From the NCBI GenBank assembly GCA_045863575.1, contig BTUC01000001.1:1-64000 (forward strand): 64,000 nt of DNA, given 5' to 3'. The position numbers and the translations under genes were made by a program. Positions 8,258 through 19,600 of the stretch are shown here, one piece after another. Origin of the DNA: JAAXZI01 sp045863575. Lineage in GTDB: Bacteria; Planctomycetota; Phycisphaerae; UBA1845; PWPN01. The first letter of the stretch is position 1. Each line of letters opens with the position of its first letter. The notes beneath the pieces were generated by a model. The model was not told the DNA's origin. It saw only the letters and a list, made by a program, of their open reading frames with translations, and searched no databases.

Positions 8258-8803
8258 ATGTTTTTCTCATCCTGGCTTACGCAGTCGATCCACGGGCGAC
8301 GGAAGCTCGCCATCGCAGGCTTGTTAAGCTGGATATTCTGCGCCGGCTGCGGACAAGCGGACGTGGCCGCAAACAATCAGTACTCACGCGACAGACTTGA
8401 TGCCATGCAGACCGCCCGAATCACTGTGGATGGCCAAACGTTCGAGGTCTGGCTGGCCACCAACCGGCAACAGCGGGAAAAGGGCTTGATGGAGGTCACG
8501 GAAGAGCAATTGGCGCCCGTTTCAAACAGCGTGTACCGGGGGATGCTTTTCGTCTTCCCGGATGAGCAGGACCTGGCCTTCTGGATGTTGAATACCATCA
8601 CCCCGCTCGATATCGCCTACATCAACGGAGCGGGCCGCATCGTCCGGACCTACACCATGGCGCCCCTGGAGACGCGTCTCTACCATTCCGTCGAGCCGGC
8701 CCGATTCGCCCTCGAGGTGCGGGCGGGGCTGTTCGAGCAACTCGGCATTGCCGCAGGCGACCAGGTCGATATCGATTCCTCGCTCGCCGATTCGGCACAA
8801 TAA
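8258..8803 (+). CDS. DUF192 family lipoprotein
   Basis: Small exported protein of 181 residues. The N-terminus (about 30 residues) is a signal peptide ending in IFCAGC, a plausible lipoprotein processing site. Residues 45-175 form the DUF192 domain: FEVWLATNRQQREKGLM, GMLFVFPDEQDLAFWMLNT, then LDIAYINGAGRIV and the C-terminal ALEVRAGLFEQLGIAAGDQV. The family is widespread and its biochemical role is not established. GGAG lies about 15 nt upstream of the ATG, further than ideal, so the exact start is slightly uncertain. Confidence 0.85.
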   Translation: MFFSSWLTQSIHGRRKLAIAGLLSWIFCAGCGQADVAANNQYSRDRLDAMQTARITVDGQTFEVWLATNRQQREKGLMEVTEEQLAPVSNSVYRGMLFVFPDEQDLAFWMLNTITPLDIAYINGAGRIVRTYTMAPLETRLYHSVEPARFALEVRAGLFEQLGIAAGDQVDIDSSLADSAQ

Positions 8804-8868
8804 CCGTCATCGGGACCACAACCGCCCCCTTAGACCAGGCCAAAATCAACATAACCTAATAATATGTA

Positions 8869-8897
8869 TTAACTTACAGACATTTCTCGCACATACT
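8869..8897 (+). promoter_or_regulatory. Likely promoter of the PP2C phosphatase gene
   Basis: TTAACT (8869-8874), a 17-bp spacer, and CATACT (8892-8897) lie in an AT-rich island (from about 8835) that stands out from the GC-rich surroundings. The predicted leader to 9049 is about 145 nt. Confidence 0.5.
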
Positions 8898-9048
8898 AGG
8901 AGAGGCTTGCATCAAGGTTCAGAGCGATCAGCCACCTGGGTCTCCATAGTCTCCTGAACTCACGGGCCCCCCTAGCCGATCATGGCCTTGGGCTCAGCGT
9001 TTTCTGGCCTCCTGGAGAACGACCCTGTCGCAGCTATCCCCAGAACTG

Positions 9049-10260
9049 ATGACTGCCCAGGCTTCGAAACCGCTGAGGCTTCTCATCGTCAGCGAAACCG
9101 GGCAATGGCCCTTCGCGCTTCGTGAGCTGGTTGACGCACACGGCATACGGGTTGTGCAGGCGCGCGACTGCCGCCAGGCCAGCGATCCTGCGCTGCTCTC
9201 CGCCGTCGACGCCGTGATTCTGTGCGATGCACCGAGCAGCGGACACGCGGACGGCTGGCGTGGCGAATTCGAGCTTCTGGCGGATGCCCTGACCTCTCAT
9301 CGACTCAGTGGGATCGTCCTGTCGCCGGGCACAACCGGGGTGGTGCCCGGCGAAGGCGATGCCCTGGTCAGCGTCGCCGGCGACGTCAGCGCCGCTGAGC
9401 TGTGGGGGCGTGTGGCGACTATCCGTCAGTATCGGCCCCTGCTCATGCAGATGGAAGAGCAGGTCTCCGTCATGCAGCGGCTGGGGAAGAAGCTCAACCA
9501 GCATTTCGTCGAGGTGGATCAGGAACTCCGCCTCGCCAGCCGACTGCAACGCGATTTCCTGCCCAAGTGCTTTCCGGAGGTTGGGGACATCCGCTTCGCG
9601 GCGCTGTTTCGGCCCGCGACATGGGTCTCCGGGGATGTGTACGACGTGCGGCGGCTGGATGAGACGCACGTCAACTTTTATCTGGCTGATGCCGTCGGGC
9701 ACGGCGTCGCGGCCGGCCTGCTGACCATGTTCATCAAGCAGGCCATGGTCGGCAAGCAAATCCAGGAATCCAGCTACTCGATTATTCCCCCGGGAGAGGT
9801 TCTCGCCGGGCTGAACAGCGCCCTGGTGAACCAGGAGCTGCCCAATTACCAGTTCGTCACCGCATGCTACGCGGTCATCGACACCGCCACCGGCGAACTC
9901 ACCTTCGCCCGCGGCGGCCATCCCCATCCGATCCACGTGAGCGCCAACGGCTCCTGTAACGAAGCCCGCACGATCGGCGGCCTGCTCGGGGTCTTCTCTG
10001 AAGAGGACTTTCCGGGCCTGACGCTAGCCTTAAACCCGGGCGAGAAGTTCATCATCTACAGCGACGGGCTGGAAGACGCGCTCATCTGCAAGCGCGAGCG
10101 CACCAACGGCCAGGTGGACTTTACCGATGAGTTCAAGCAGGCCGTCCACCTCCCCGCCCAGGAGCTCGTCAACGCCCTCACCGCCCTGCTGGACCGCTCT
10201 GAAGGCAGCATTGAGCCGCGCGACGACGAAACGTGCCTGGTGGTGGAACGCCTGTCGTGA
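9049..10260 (+). CDS. SpoIIE/RsbU-type PP2C serine phosphatase with degenerate receiver-like N-terminus
   Basis: Protein of 403 residues. Residues 1-120 look like a receiver-like Rossmann domain (LRLLIVSETGQWPFALREL, VDAVILCDAPSSG) without a clear phosphoacceptor Asp pattern. Residues 140-170 form a helical linker (EEQVSVMQRLGKKLNQHFVEVDQELRLASRLQRDFLP), the usual signal-transmitting element before this phosphatase class. The PP2C-like domain follows: SGDVYDV, LADAVGHGVAAGLL and IYSDGLEDAL carry the metal-binding Asp positions (GD, DxxGHG, SDG). Such enzymes usually dephosphorylate anti-sigma-factor antagonists; no such partner is next to it here. No Shine-Dalgarno is seen before the ATG, so the start is uncertain by a few codons. 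Confidence 0.88.
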   Translation: MTAQASKPLRLLIVSETGQWPFALRELVDAHGIRVVQARDCRQASDPALLSAVDAVILCDAPSSGHADGWRGEFELLADALTSHRLSGIVLSPGTTGVVPGEGDALVSVAGDVSAAELWGRVATIRQYRPLLMQMEEQVSVMQRLGKKLNQHFVEVDQELRLASRLQRDFLPKCFPEVGDIRFAALFRPATWVSGDVYDVRRLDETHVNFYLADAVGHGVAAGLLTMFIKQAMVGKQIQESSYSIIPPGEVLAGLNSALVNQELPNYQFVTACYAVIDTATGELTFARGGHPHPIHVSANGSCNEARTIGGLLGVFSEEDFPGLTLALNPGEKFIIYSDGLEDALICKRERTNGQVDFTDEFKQAVHLPAQELVNALTALLDRSEGSIEPRDDETCLVVERLS

Positions 10261-10406
10261 CCCAGTAGAGTACTGTCAATTCTGCACCCGAGGTAAACGC
10301 CGCCGAAAAGCCTCCGAATGCGGAGGTTGCCTGCATATAGGGCGGTTTCGCCTGCCCCGGATCCGGAGCCGCCCCGAACGGCCGCCACGCTTCACCGAAC
10401 CTGTGC

Positions 10407-10474
10407 TACAATGCGGTCGTCGGAGATCTCGTTCGGAACCAGCGATCAGACCTCAGTCCCCTCCGCCTGGAGAG
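10407..10474 (+). promoter_or_regulatory. Extended -10 promoter element and RBS of the propeller gene
   Basis: TGCTACAAT (TG at 10404-10405, TACAAT at 10407-10412) is an extended -10 pattern. GGAGAG at 10469-10474 is 7 nt before the ATG at 10482. A hairpin CCTCCG-AATG-CGGAGG lies further upstream, about 10311-10326. Confidence 0.45.
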
Positions 10475-10481
10475 AATCGAA

Positions 10482-13400
10482 ATGCGGTACTGCGCTTCTG
10501 CCTCTGTTTTGCCGTGGGTGCTGGTCGGGCTCATGGCCGGCCCGCTCCTCGCCGCGGAGACGGTTGTCTGGCGCGATTCGCTGGACGGGCCCTATACCCC
10601 GGTGAATCCCACGCGTGACATCCACAACCCCCACTCTTTGGGCGAACCGCCCTGGTTGGCGGATACGGAGCAGAACTGCACCGGTTCGCTGCCGGCGGAC
10701 TGGTATGCCGGATTTGTCCACTGGCACGGAACCAACGGCCGGCACTGGGGCCTGACCCAGGACACCTCGGTCAAGACGGAGGGCAGCGCCTCCCTGCATC
10801 TGGCCTACGCGTCGTTCGGCGCAACCACCGCGGACATCTGCGACATCTATCTCGGCCGCAAGTTCCCCACCGTGCCGGGCCAGCGCTACGTCCTGAGGTT
10901 CGACCACAAAATGGACCGCATGGGTGAGTTCTGGCCGCCGGGCGCAGGCGACGATTACGTCCCGCCGCGGGAGCAAGGCTGGTGCCAATACTCAGTGGTT
11001 CTATCCGGAAGCCTGGCGGACATGCCGGGCATCGAGGACTATCCCCCCTGCCACTACGACGAAACCACGCACACCTGGTGCGAGGGCCAGCCGGGATGCC
11101 CGTGCGAACACCCATTGACACGCTATATCTTCTACACCGACGGGCAGTGGCACACCTACGCGTACGAGTTCACGGCCACCGGCACGGAGACCGCCTTCGT
11201 CTGGGACTTCCGCAAGAACCGCGTCTACCCCGGAGATCCGGCCATCGCCCCAGGTGACGGGTACCACCTCGACAATATCGTGTTGAGCACAGTCGATGAA
11301 ACCGGCAGGAATCATCTTTCGAACGGCGATTTCGAGCAGGGCCTGGAGGGCTGGACCGCCTGGACGGTCAGTGGATCTCCCGTCACCGATGCCTCCTCGG
11401 GCGCAGCCATGCTGAGCGGCTCCGGATTCAACGGAGGCCTCTACCAGCAGGTGTATACAGGTGGCGCAGGCAACGTCATCACCGTCGCCGGGAGCTGGCG
11501 CGGACTACCCGCGGAGGCCCAAAACCCCCGGGCCGAGGTGCTGGTCATCAATGCCAATCGCCTGCCCGCCGACGGCGCAGATGAGTCCGACGGCAGCAAC
11601 CAGGCGTTTCTGGCGTATCGCAATGACACTTCCACCGGCTGGGATGCGCCGATGCCGGCGAGCTCAAACCTCGGAGCCCAATCCTACCGGATTGCCTTTA
11701 CGGCCGTGGGCAACTGGGCGACCATTCTCCTGAGAGCGGCCAACGACGGCAACGGGTCCAGCACCGTGTTCTTTGACGACATCATCGTCCGCTCGGTGCC
11801 GGCCCCGGCGACGTTGGACAACCTTCCGGCCGGTTTCACCAGGCGAACACTCGACCTCCCTTTCAACCACATGGTCGCCATGGGCCAGAGCCCGGTGAGC
11901 GAGGATCTGTACGTGGTACGCAATGATGGCTCTTCACCCTTGTACCGGATTGACCCGGATGCGCCCGTACTTTCGGCCGTCAAAATTGCCGACGTCGCAT
12001 CGCTGGCCGGGCTCGAGTTCCAGAACGGTGCGGAAGGCCTGACTTTCGATGCCGATGGCAACATCTACATTTCCAGCCACGAGGGCGACATCATCAAGGG
12101 CACCTACGCCGCCGGCACCGATTCGTTCGCCTGGTCGCAGTTCCTCGACCTGCCGGAAGCGGAGGTAGGCGGCTGGCACGGCGTGAACGGTCTGGCGGTC
12201 GATCCCGCGGGCGAGTGGCTGTACATCTGCTCCGGCACGCTGAAGAACGAAACCGACTCCAACTGGTGGCAGAGCACCGGACGCGACGGACGCATCCTGC
12301 GGTGCAGCCTGTCCACCGGCCTGAGCGCGGCACAACGTTTGGCGACCGTCGACACCCATGTGCTGGGCATCCGCAACAGCTTCGATATCGTGTTTCGAGC
12401 GGACGGGGCCCTCTTCGGCCTCGACAACAGTCCGGACCCGAACATCGGCTGCGACTACGCGGATGAGTTCAACAGGATCGAGCCCGGCCGCCACTACGGA
12501 TGGCCGCACCGCTACGGCAGCGACCTGAGCGGAGCCGATAATTCCTTTCAGTGTACGGTGCCACCGACGGGCGGCGAGATGTGGGGCGAAGCGATGGCCA
12601 ACCACGGTCCCGACGGACGGCCGGGCTTCGGCCAGCCGGGCTATCAGGACGGCGGCGTCTACTTCGGCGTTCATCCGCACTCTTCGCCGGACGGACTGAC
12701 CTTTTACGAGCCGCAACGCATGCGGCCTGGCGCGGTCAAATTCCCGGAGGAGTTTCACGGCCGGGCCTTTATTGCCCGATGGGGGCAGGGCGGAAATCCG
12801 AGCGTCGGCCACGACGTGCTTTCGGCCCGCCTGAGCCCGGACGATGCCAGCTACCAGTGCAACACCTTCCTGGCGGGCGCGGGGCTCTCGAACCCCATCG
12901 ACGTGCTGGCCGCCACGAACGGACGACTGTACGTGCTGGACTGGGGATCGAACCCCAGCAAGCTCCACGAGATCAGTTACCTGCCGCCCGACGAACCGCT
13001 CATCACCCTCGATCCGAAAAGCCTTGTCCGGGACGTGTTTCTCAGCGAGAACCTGTCATCGGACTCGTTCGAGGTCACCAATGCCGGGGCCGCGGTCTTG
13101 GAGTACCAGATCAACGACGACGTTGAATGGCTGACCGTGTCGCCGCCCACCGGCACGAGCTGGGGCGCCCCCGTAGAGCATGCGATCACCTACGACGTCG
13201 CCGGTTTGCCGGTGGGTACCTATGCCGCCGAGATCGAGGTCACCGACCCGGCCGCGGCCAACAGCCCACAGACGCTGACGGTGACGCTACAGGTGCGCAC
13301 CGTCGCGCCGGACACCGATCACGACGGTGACGTGGACCAGTCCGACTATGGCTTTCTCCAGGCGTGCTACAGCGGACCGGGTATCGCGCCGGCCTCCCAA

Positions 13401-13520
13401 TGCACGGCCGCCGATTACGACCACGATTCCGATGTGGACAGCGGAGATTTCACGCTTCTTCAGCGGTGCTTCTCGGGTGAGCGGGTGCGCGCGGAGAAGG
13501 ACTGTGAGAACCCATTCTGA
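10482..13520 (+). CDS. Secreted sugar-dehydrogenase-like beta-propeller with CBM-like, BACON-like and dockerin-like modules
   Basis: Exported protein of 1012 residues. Residues 1-24 are a signal peptide ending near LLAAE. Residues 25-275 and 276-445 look like carbohydrate-binding jelly rolls; the second starts with HLSNGDFEQGLEGWTAW. Residues 445-835 form a propeller related to PQQ/sugar dehydrogenases (EGLTFDADGNIYIS, NGLAVDPAGEWLYICSG, RNSFDIVFRADGALFGLDNS, RHYGWP). Residues 845-940 resemble a BACON/choice-of-anchor beta-sandwich (FEVTNAGAAVLEYQIND, WLTVSPPTGTSWG). The C-terminus has two dockerin-like Ca-binding repeats (DHDGDVDQSDYGFLQACYSG and DHDSDVDSGDFTLLQRCFSG). Likely role: binding or oxidising sugars outside the cytoplasm; enzyme activity is inferred only from the fold pattern. 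The dockerin-like end is shared with three other genes here. Confidence 0.75.
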   Translation: MRYCASASVLPWVLVGLMAGPLLAAETVVWRDSLDGPYTPVNPTRDIHNPHSLGEPPWLADTEQNCTGSLPADWYAGFVHWHGTNGRHWGLTQDTSVKTEGSASLHLAYASFGATTADICDIYLGRKFPTVPGQRYVLRFDHKMDRMGEFWPPGAGDDYVPPREQGWCQYSVVLSGSLADMPGIEDYPPCHYDETTHTWCEGQPGCPCEHPLTRYIFYTDGQWHTYAYEFTATGTETAFVWDFRKNRVYPGDPAIAPGDGYHLDNIVLSTVDETGRNHLSNGDFEQGLEGWTAWTVSGSPVTDASSGAAMLSGSGFNGGLYQQVYTGGAGNVITVAGSWRGLPAEAQNPRAEVLVINANRLPADGADESDGSNQAFLAYRNDTSTGWDAPMPASSNLGAQSYRIAFTAVGNWATILLRAANDGNGSSTVFFDDIIVRSVPAPATLDNLPAGFTRRTLDLPFNHMVAMGQSPVSEDLYVVRNDGSSPLYRIDPDAPVLSAVKIADVASLAGLEFQNGAEGLTFDADGNIYISSHEGDIIKGTYAAGTDSFAWSQFLDLPEAEVGGWHGVNGLAVDPAGEWLYICSGTLKNETDSNWWQSTGRDGRILRCSLSTGLSAAQRLATVDTHVLGIRNSFDIVFRADGALFGLDNSPDPNIGCDYADEFNRIEPGRHYGWPHRYGSDLSGADNSFQCTVPPTGGEMWGEAMANHGPDGRPGFGQPGYQDGGVYFGVHPHSSPDGLTFYEPQRMRPGAVKFPEEFHGRAFIARWGQGGNPSVGHDVLSARLSPDDASYQCNTFLAGAGLSNPIDVLAATNGRLYVLDWGSNPSKLHEISYLPPDEPLITLDPKSLVRDVFLSENLSSDSFEVTNAGAAVLEYQINDDVEWLTVSPPTGTSWGAPVEHAITYDVAGLPVGTYAAEIEVTDPAAANSPQTLTVTLQVRTVAPDTDHDGDVDQSDYGFLQACYSGPGIAPASQCTAADYDHDSDVDSGDFTLLQRCFSGERVRAEKDCENPF

Positions 13521-13613
13521 GGTCGCGATGCAATGCCACCCCCGGCCGCTCAGACCGGTGTGCCGGCCGCCGCGAAAAGCCTCGTACGAAGCGTGCGCCT
13601 GCATCCGGATCGC

Positions 13614-16600
13614 CTATTCGACCCGCAGTTCGTGGGCACCCGGAGCCGGCCCGGCCATGCGGAAGAATCCACCACCCAGAGATTCTGCCAGAACCGGCGC
13701 ACCGCCGACAGTGATGTCCGGATCGCCCTTCGGCCAGTAGATCGTCAACGCGACGCTCCGCGTGGAGCGCAGAGATTCCGGCGCCACCAGCAACGCGGAT
13801 ATCCGGCCGTCTGTTTCGCTGAATTCCTGCGGAGTACAGATATCGGTATCCACCAGCCGGCACTGATCCGACCGCCAGACGCGGACAACCGCGGGACCGC
13901 AGAGCGGCGAGTCAACGGGGTTCTGCCGCACGATCTCATATCCAGCAAGGGCCTCACCCAGCGTGAGGACGGAGCTGTTCTCGACGCAATACAGTCCCGG
14001 TTCCGAGATGGCCATGTCCTTCGTGACCATGCGAATCATTCCCGCCTCGATCAGACCCGGCTCCACGTCGAGCCAGCGGTGAATCAGGCGTCGGATGGCC
14101 GAATCCACCGGTCCGCCAGCCGCCGCCTCCTCGGGCAGCGTCTCCGGAAAGCCGGCCAGACAAAGAACGCGTGACTGGCAACGGGGGCGCCCCCCCACCG
14201 CTCCGATGATCGCGCCGTCATCAGCCTGAATCAGCTCGAAGCCCGGCGTGTCGCGCCCAACCACCGCGTCCGCGACGCTCATCCGGGCGCGGATCCCCGG
14301 CAGCACCTCTGCCGTCTTCTGGACGAGCCGAGTCCCGGCGGGCGTGACCGGGAGCACCTCACCCAGTGACGCGTCAATCTGCTTCGATAACCGACCCCCA
14401 ACCGGGCCCCACAGTCTGCTGACCCCGGTGAGGACGAGCACGCGCTTGCCGCGACAGCCGTTCAGAAGAAAGGCATGCAGCTTCTCTTCGGCCGCCCGGT
14501 CGGCCCAGGCCGTGAAGATCACCACCCGGTCATAGTGCTCAGCCTGATCGAGGTCATTGAGCAGGAAGAAGTCCGCCCCCAACTCCCCGAGTGCCCACAC
14601 CAGCCTCCCGCCGGTGCCGAACTGCGCCGCCGCCTCCTTGGCCTGAAGCGGCGTAGCGAAGGCAGAGGGCATGAAGCAAGCCACCCGCGCACGCCTGGCG
14701 CTAAAGTGCTCTTCGGGATCATCGCGGTAGGCATTCCACAGCATCAACTGGTTGCGCACGCGGGCGACGTGCTCGCGCGAGTCGGCCATGCTGTAGTGGG
14801 TGAACTCGCCCTTGTACATATCGCAGAAGAAGGCCACGCTGGGCACGCGGAAGCGCATCAGTCGGATCATGGAGTCGTACAGCGCAAACGGGAACATCGC
14901 ATCCGCCGAGCCGCTGCCGGGATGAAACTCGTTGGCCACGGCCCGCTTGCCGGCCAGCCGGGCCTTGTTGGCCACCAGGCTCATGACGTGATCGGCATAC
15001 CAGGCGTGATAGGCCGAGCTGCGGATCCCCAGCCAGACGAAAGGCTCCGGCGACCCTTCCTTCCCGCGGAGCCGATAGCCGGCCCGCGCCTCCTTGTAGA
15101 AATCGACGCATTCAAGCCGCACCCGACCGCCGGCCTCGATGCGGGGATCGAGCCAGTGCAGCCGGTCGCCCTCGACGGGCGCGCCCGGGGCGGGTTCCGC
15201 TACCAGGCGCAGCCAGACGCGTCGTCCTGCCCAGGCTGACAGGTCCACTTCGACGGGCACAAACTCGTTGCCCGCGCCGACCTCCAGCAACCGCCGGCTG
15301 GCAGCATCGGGCTTGTCGAGATCCTCAATGAGCTCGATTCGGGCGAGCTGCCCCGGCCGTCCGTCCGCGCGAATCCAGGTCTTGAAACACACCCGCGGCG
15401 TCTGCGCGGACGCGGGCTTCACCGATCCCGGCGCCGGCAGCAGGACACGGCAGGCCACTTCGGCGCGGCCGGTCATGTTCCGGTACGGCGGCGTCAGGCG
15501 CAGACCGAACCGGTAGGCGCCCTCATGCGGCGCACCGCGCAGCTCAATCCGGCAGCCGCTGTCGTGAGGATCGCTGTTGTGAAACCCGCCGCCGCAGTAG
15601 AAGGTCACACCCGCCGCGTCGCCCAGATCGAGGTAGTTGAGGTCGTACGACATGCGCGGATCGGCGAGACTTCGCAGCAGCCGAGGCGTCACCTTGTGAC
15701 CCGGGTCGCCCTGGCGAAACAGCGCGATGCGGCCGGCTTCGCAGTCACGGATGAGCTTGCACCGGAACGGCGTGAGCACGTGCTCGAACCAGTCGGTCTT
15801 ACGGTTCTGAGGTTGGGCCACCGCCGCCCAGGAATCGAAGCTCACGCCGAAGTCGCCGTTAAACGTGATGCCGTCCCCGTTCGTGTCGCGGTCCGGAGAT
15901 GCGTCGGCGTACTCGCCCGTCAGCCATTCCAGGAACTCCGTCCGCGTGGGCTCGGATACGCCCAGGGCATCGTATATCTTTTCGTTGTGTCCCGTGTAGC
16001 CGGGCGTGCCGAACGAGGTATGCGGTTCACTGCCGTCGTTCCATCCCAGCAGGTAGAAGCGGTCGGCAAAGCTGCGCGTGCGGTCGAGGATGACGCCCCG
16101 GGCACTGTTCCATTGCTCCGAATCGCGCCCCAGTGGGATGGCCGGCTGATCTACGCCCATCCAGGGCACACCGGCCGATTCGCAGCGGTCCACCTGGTCG
16201 GCGCGCGGCTCGATCTGCACGAAGTCGAACGACTCGCGCACCTCGCGCAACCGCTGGGCGTTCGTGCGGGAATCGGCACCCACAAAGTAGAAGAACACGC
16301 CCAGCAGTGGGCGCAGCCCATCCGCGGTGGCGTAAACGTTCTCCGGCGTCAGCCCGGCCCTCCAACGTGCCATCCGCGCCCGGTACGGCTCCGCGCGCGC
16401 ATCAGGGGCCGTGACCTGGAAGCGCAGCCGCACCTGCCGTGCCCCCTGCGGGATGGGCATCAATCCGTCAGCGGGAGCCGGCACGGCCAGGCCGTCAACC
16501 GTCAGCGACCGGAGCTGCCCGTCGAACCGCGGCAGACGCCAGAACATGCCGCCCGGCGGGTTCGCATCGCCGGTCATGCTCAGCTCGATTTCGCCTTTGT

Positions 16601-19600
16601 CCGCCTGGCTGGTCAATCGAAATCCGATACGCCCGAAGTGAGTCAGCGCGCGTTCGACCTCGACGCGCTGGCCGTGGGCAAGCCACTGCTCCGGCACGCC
16701 GGCGGCCAGGTGCAGGGCGTCGCCCACCTCGCGAACGAGCATGTCGCGCACGAGGCTGACATACTCAGCCGAGGCCCACCCGTGCGGAATGTCACCACCG
16801 AGAAACAACTTCGAACGTCCGTCGGCCACCTCCGCCCACCCATACACGCCTGGGGCCGACTGGTTGTCCAGCGTCCAGCGGAGCATCTTGAAGGCGCGAT
16901 CGATCTGCCCCAGGTTGAGATAGCAATGGGCCAGTTCCAGCGTGGCGTACGGCCACGGCTGGCCGGCGTGCCAGTAACCGCCGTCGCGCGGGGCGATCTG
17001 CGTTTCCCAGTAGACGTCAAACGCGCGGCGAATGAGCGGATCGTCCGGCTCAAACGCGCCGCCCGGCCAGATGGCCGGACTCGTACCGCGAGCCCGACCC
17101 GAGGCCGAGGTGCTCTCAGGAGCAACCGGGATGAAGTCGATCCTTTCCTTGGCCATCACCGCCCGGATGGATTCCAGCGTGGAGCCGTGCAACTCCTCCA
17201 GCAGCGTGCGGATCTCAGCCGCGGCCGGCTCCTGCCCGAGCTCACGGGCGGCATAGAGTGCATCCTGAAGACCGCGGATGCACCAGAAATCATCCCAGTA
17301 ATGATGCCAGGTGTGCGGGCCCAGGTCCTCGGCCGATACGCTGGGCGTCAGGATCCCCCACAAGGGCGTGCCTCTGTTCTCGTCGGTCATCCCATCGCGG
17401 CGGATCTTGCCGATGAAGCGGGCTCCTCGCAGAATATTCGAGAAGTACCGCTCCAGCCAGGCACGGTCTTTCGTGACGCGGTACACCTGCACGAAAGAAT
17501 AAATGGCCTGGCCCTGGGCATCCCATTCTTTGGGACCGCCGGGCCCCATGGAGGGAAACTCGCCCGATTCCTTCTGGAACCGGGGCCACAGCTCGGTCGC
17601 CTTGCGTGCCGTCTCGACCAGGCCCGCGCGGAGGCAGGCGTCAATGAGGTAGGCCGCGTCGCGCGTCCAGAACGCGTTGTAGGCAAAACTGCCGGGAATG
17701 AGTGAATCGCCGTCCTGAAGTACGAGCATGTAGGCCAGCGAGGCATAGAACGCCTCCTCGGCATCGGCATCAGGCAGCCGCACCCGAATTGCCTCGTCCT
17801 GGTACAACCGCTTCCATCGATCGCGGGTCGTGTTGAAGGCCTTCTTCCATTCCAGCCGCCGTAGCGCGGCCGCATGATCGCCAGGTGCGGGGCCGGCATT
17901 CTGCCGGTCATTCGGTTCTAGCCCGACCACCGGCACTACGAACTCGAACGTCTCCGACTTGCCCACGGCCAATGACATCGCGAACTGCATCGCCCCGCTG
18001 GCCAGGCCGGCGCCGTCATAAACCTCGTGGCTGGCGGGCAGCACGCCGCGGGCCGCGTACTCGCAGATATCGGCTCCGCCCACCAGGGTGCAGGCCCCGA
18101 ACCCATCCGGGCGGCGCAGCGACACAAGCCCGAGCATGCCATTCACCGTCACCGCGTCCGACTCGGGCAAATAAGCCAGCTCGTGCACGGGCTCATAACC
18201 GCGGTTGAACGCGTAATGCTCGCGGGGGATGGAGTAGGGCCGGACGGCCACAAACAGCCGCACGCGCGCGTCACGATTGCTGGTGTTGCGCACCTCGCAG
18301 CGATAGAAGGCCAGATCGCGTGGCTCGCCTGCCACTTTCTCCCGGCCGACAAATAACAGGGTCTCCACCTGCGCCGGCCCGGCCCGCCAGGCAGATTTCG
18401 GAAACGGATAGCGGCCATCCTCGAGCCGCCATTCGATGGCCTCGAGCGGCAGCCGTTCGCCGGCGTGCAGAAGTCCCGTGGATTCATCGTAGACCCAGGC
18501 CGTAACGCTGTAGGAGCGGTTGGACGGACTGAAGGAGCCATCCGGAGCAGCGAATCCCTCCTCTGTACTTCCGGGACTTCCGACGATCGTGTGTGTGGAC
18601 CCGCGACCTGTCGCCCAGCCGGGCAGGATCAGTCCCGGCTCCGCCCGGGCCAGCGCCGTCACCGCGCTCCAGTCCTGGCTGAAGATCAGCGCCCGCCGGT
18701 CAGCGGCCAGCATCACCGGCGAGCGGATACCGCTCCTGGACTTGTCCTCGCATTTCACCCGCACGACCAGCAGGTTGGGCTTGTCCGGCCGCACGGCGCG
18801 GGTCAGCTCATACAGCGTGTCGCCCTTGGCCGGCGTGCTCTCTTCGCGTGCGTCCTTGAAACGGGCAAACTCCGGCGGATGGGAAAAACCATGGCTGGCA
18901 ACCAGTTGGCCGTTGAGGTAGACAGCACGGGCCCCGTGGATCGATGGCACCCGCAACCAGATCGGCTCCTGGCGCCAATCCACGGGCAGCTCAACCGGCA
19001 AGCGATACCATGCCTCCCCGGCGTAGTCCTTGACCTCCGGCCAGCCCTTCCATCCGTCACCTTGAAGGGAGCGCACGCTCCAGGCCGAATCATCGAAGCT
19101 TTCCGAGAACCAACTCTCGGCCAAGCCCCGCCCGTCCGGATCTGTACGGAAGCGCCAACCGCTCTCCAGGGGCAGCCGCAACGGCTCCCAGTTGAGCGAC
19201 CGTTTGTCGTCGGTCAGCATCACGCGGCCGGTAAGGCCTCCCTCACCTCCGCGATCCACCACGCGCAAGGCCAGGACATTGGCCTCGCCGGGCCGCAGGA
19301 AGGAGGTCACTCCCATGGCGGTTGAGGTCCTTCGGCGATGCTCCTTCTCGTGATAGCTGCGCACGGATTGGCCGTTGATATAAAGATCGTAACCGTCGTC
19401 AACGCTCTCGATCCCCAGGTACACGGGCCGACCGGCCCACTCAGGAGGCAGTGAAATCCCGCGCCGGTACCAGGCGGCGCCATCGAGCTGTTCATGTCCC
19501 TGCTGTTCCCACGGCCTGCCGGCATCGATGGGCGTCCAGGCCGCATCGTCGTGGTCGGAGACGAACCACTCCTGGGTCCGGCCCGCGTCCTGTGCGTCGA

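Noticed and set aside
10288..10350. Riboswitch-like hairpins before the propeller gene
   Set aside because: Only one clear hairpin (CCTCCG/CGGAGG); no known conserved core was recognised.
12942..12960. T-arm-like GGGGATCGAACCCC suggesting a tRNA
   Set aside because: It is inside the propeller coding sequence and no acceptor or anticodon arm fits around it.
15525..17705. 726-codon plus-strand frame opposite the giant glycosidase
   Set aside because: GC-rich antisense frame, no family features; the minus-strand gene has signal peptide, RBS and domains.
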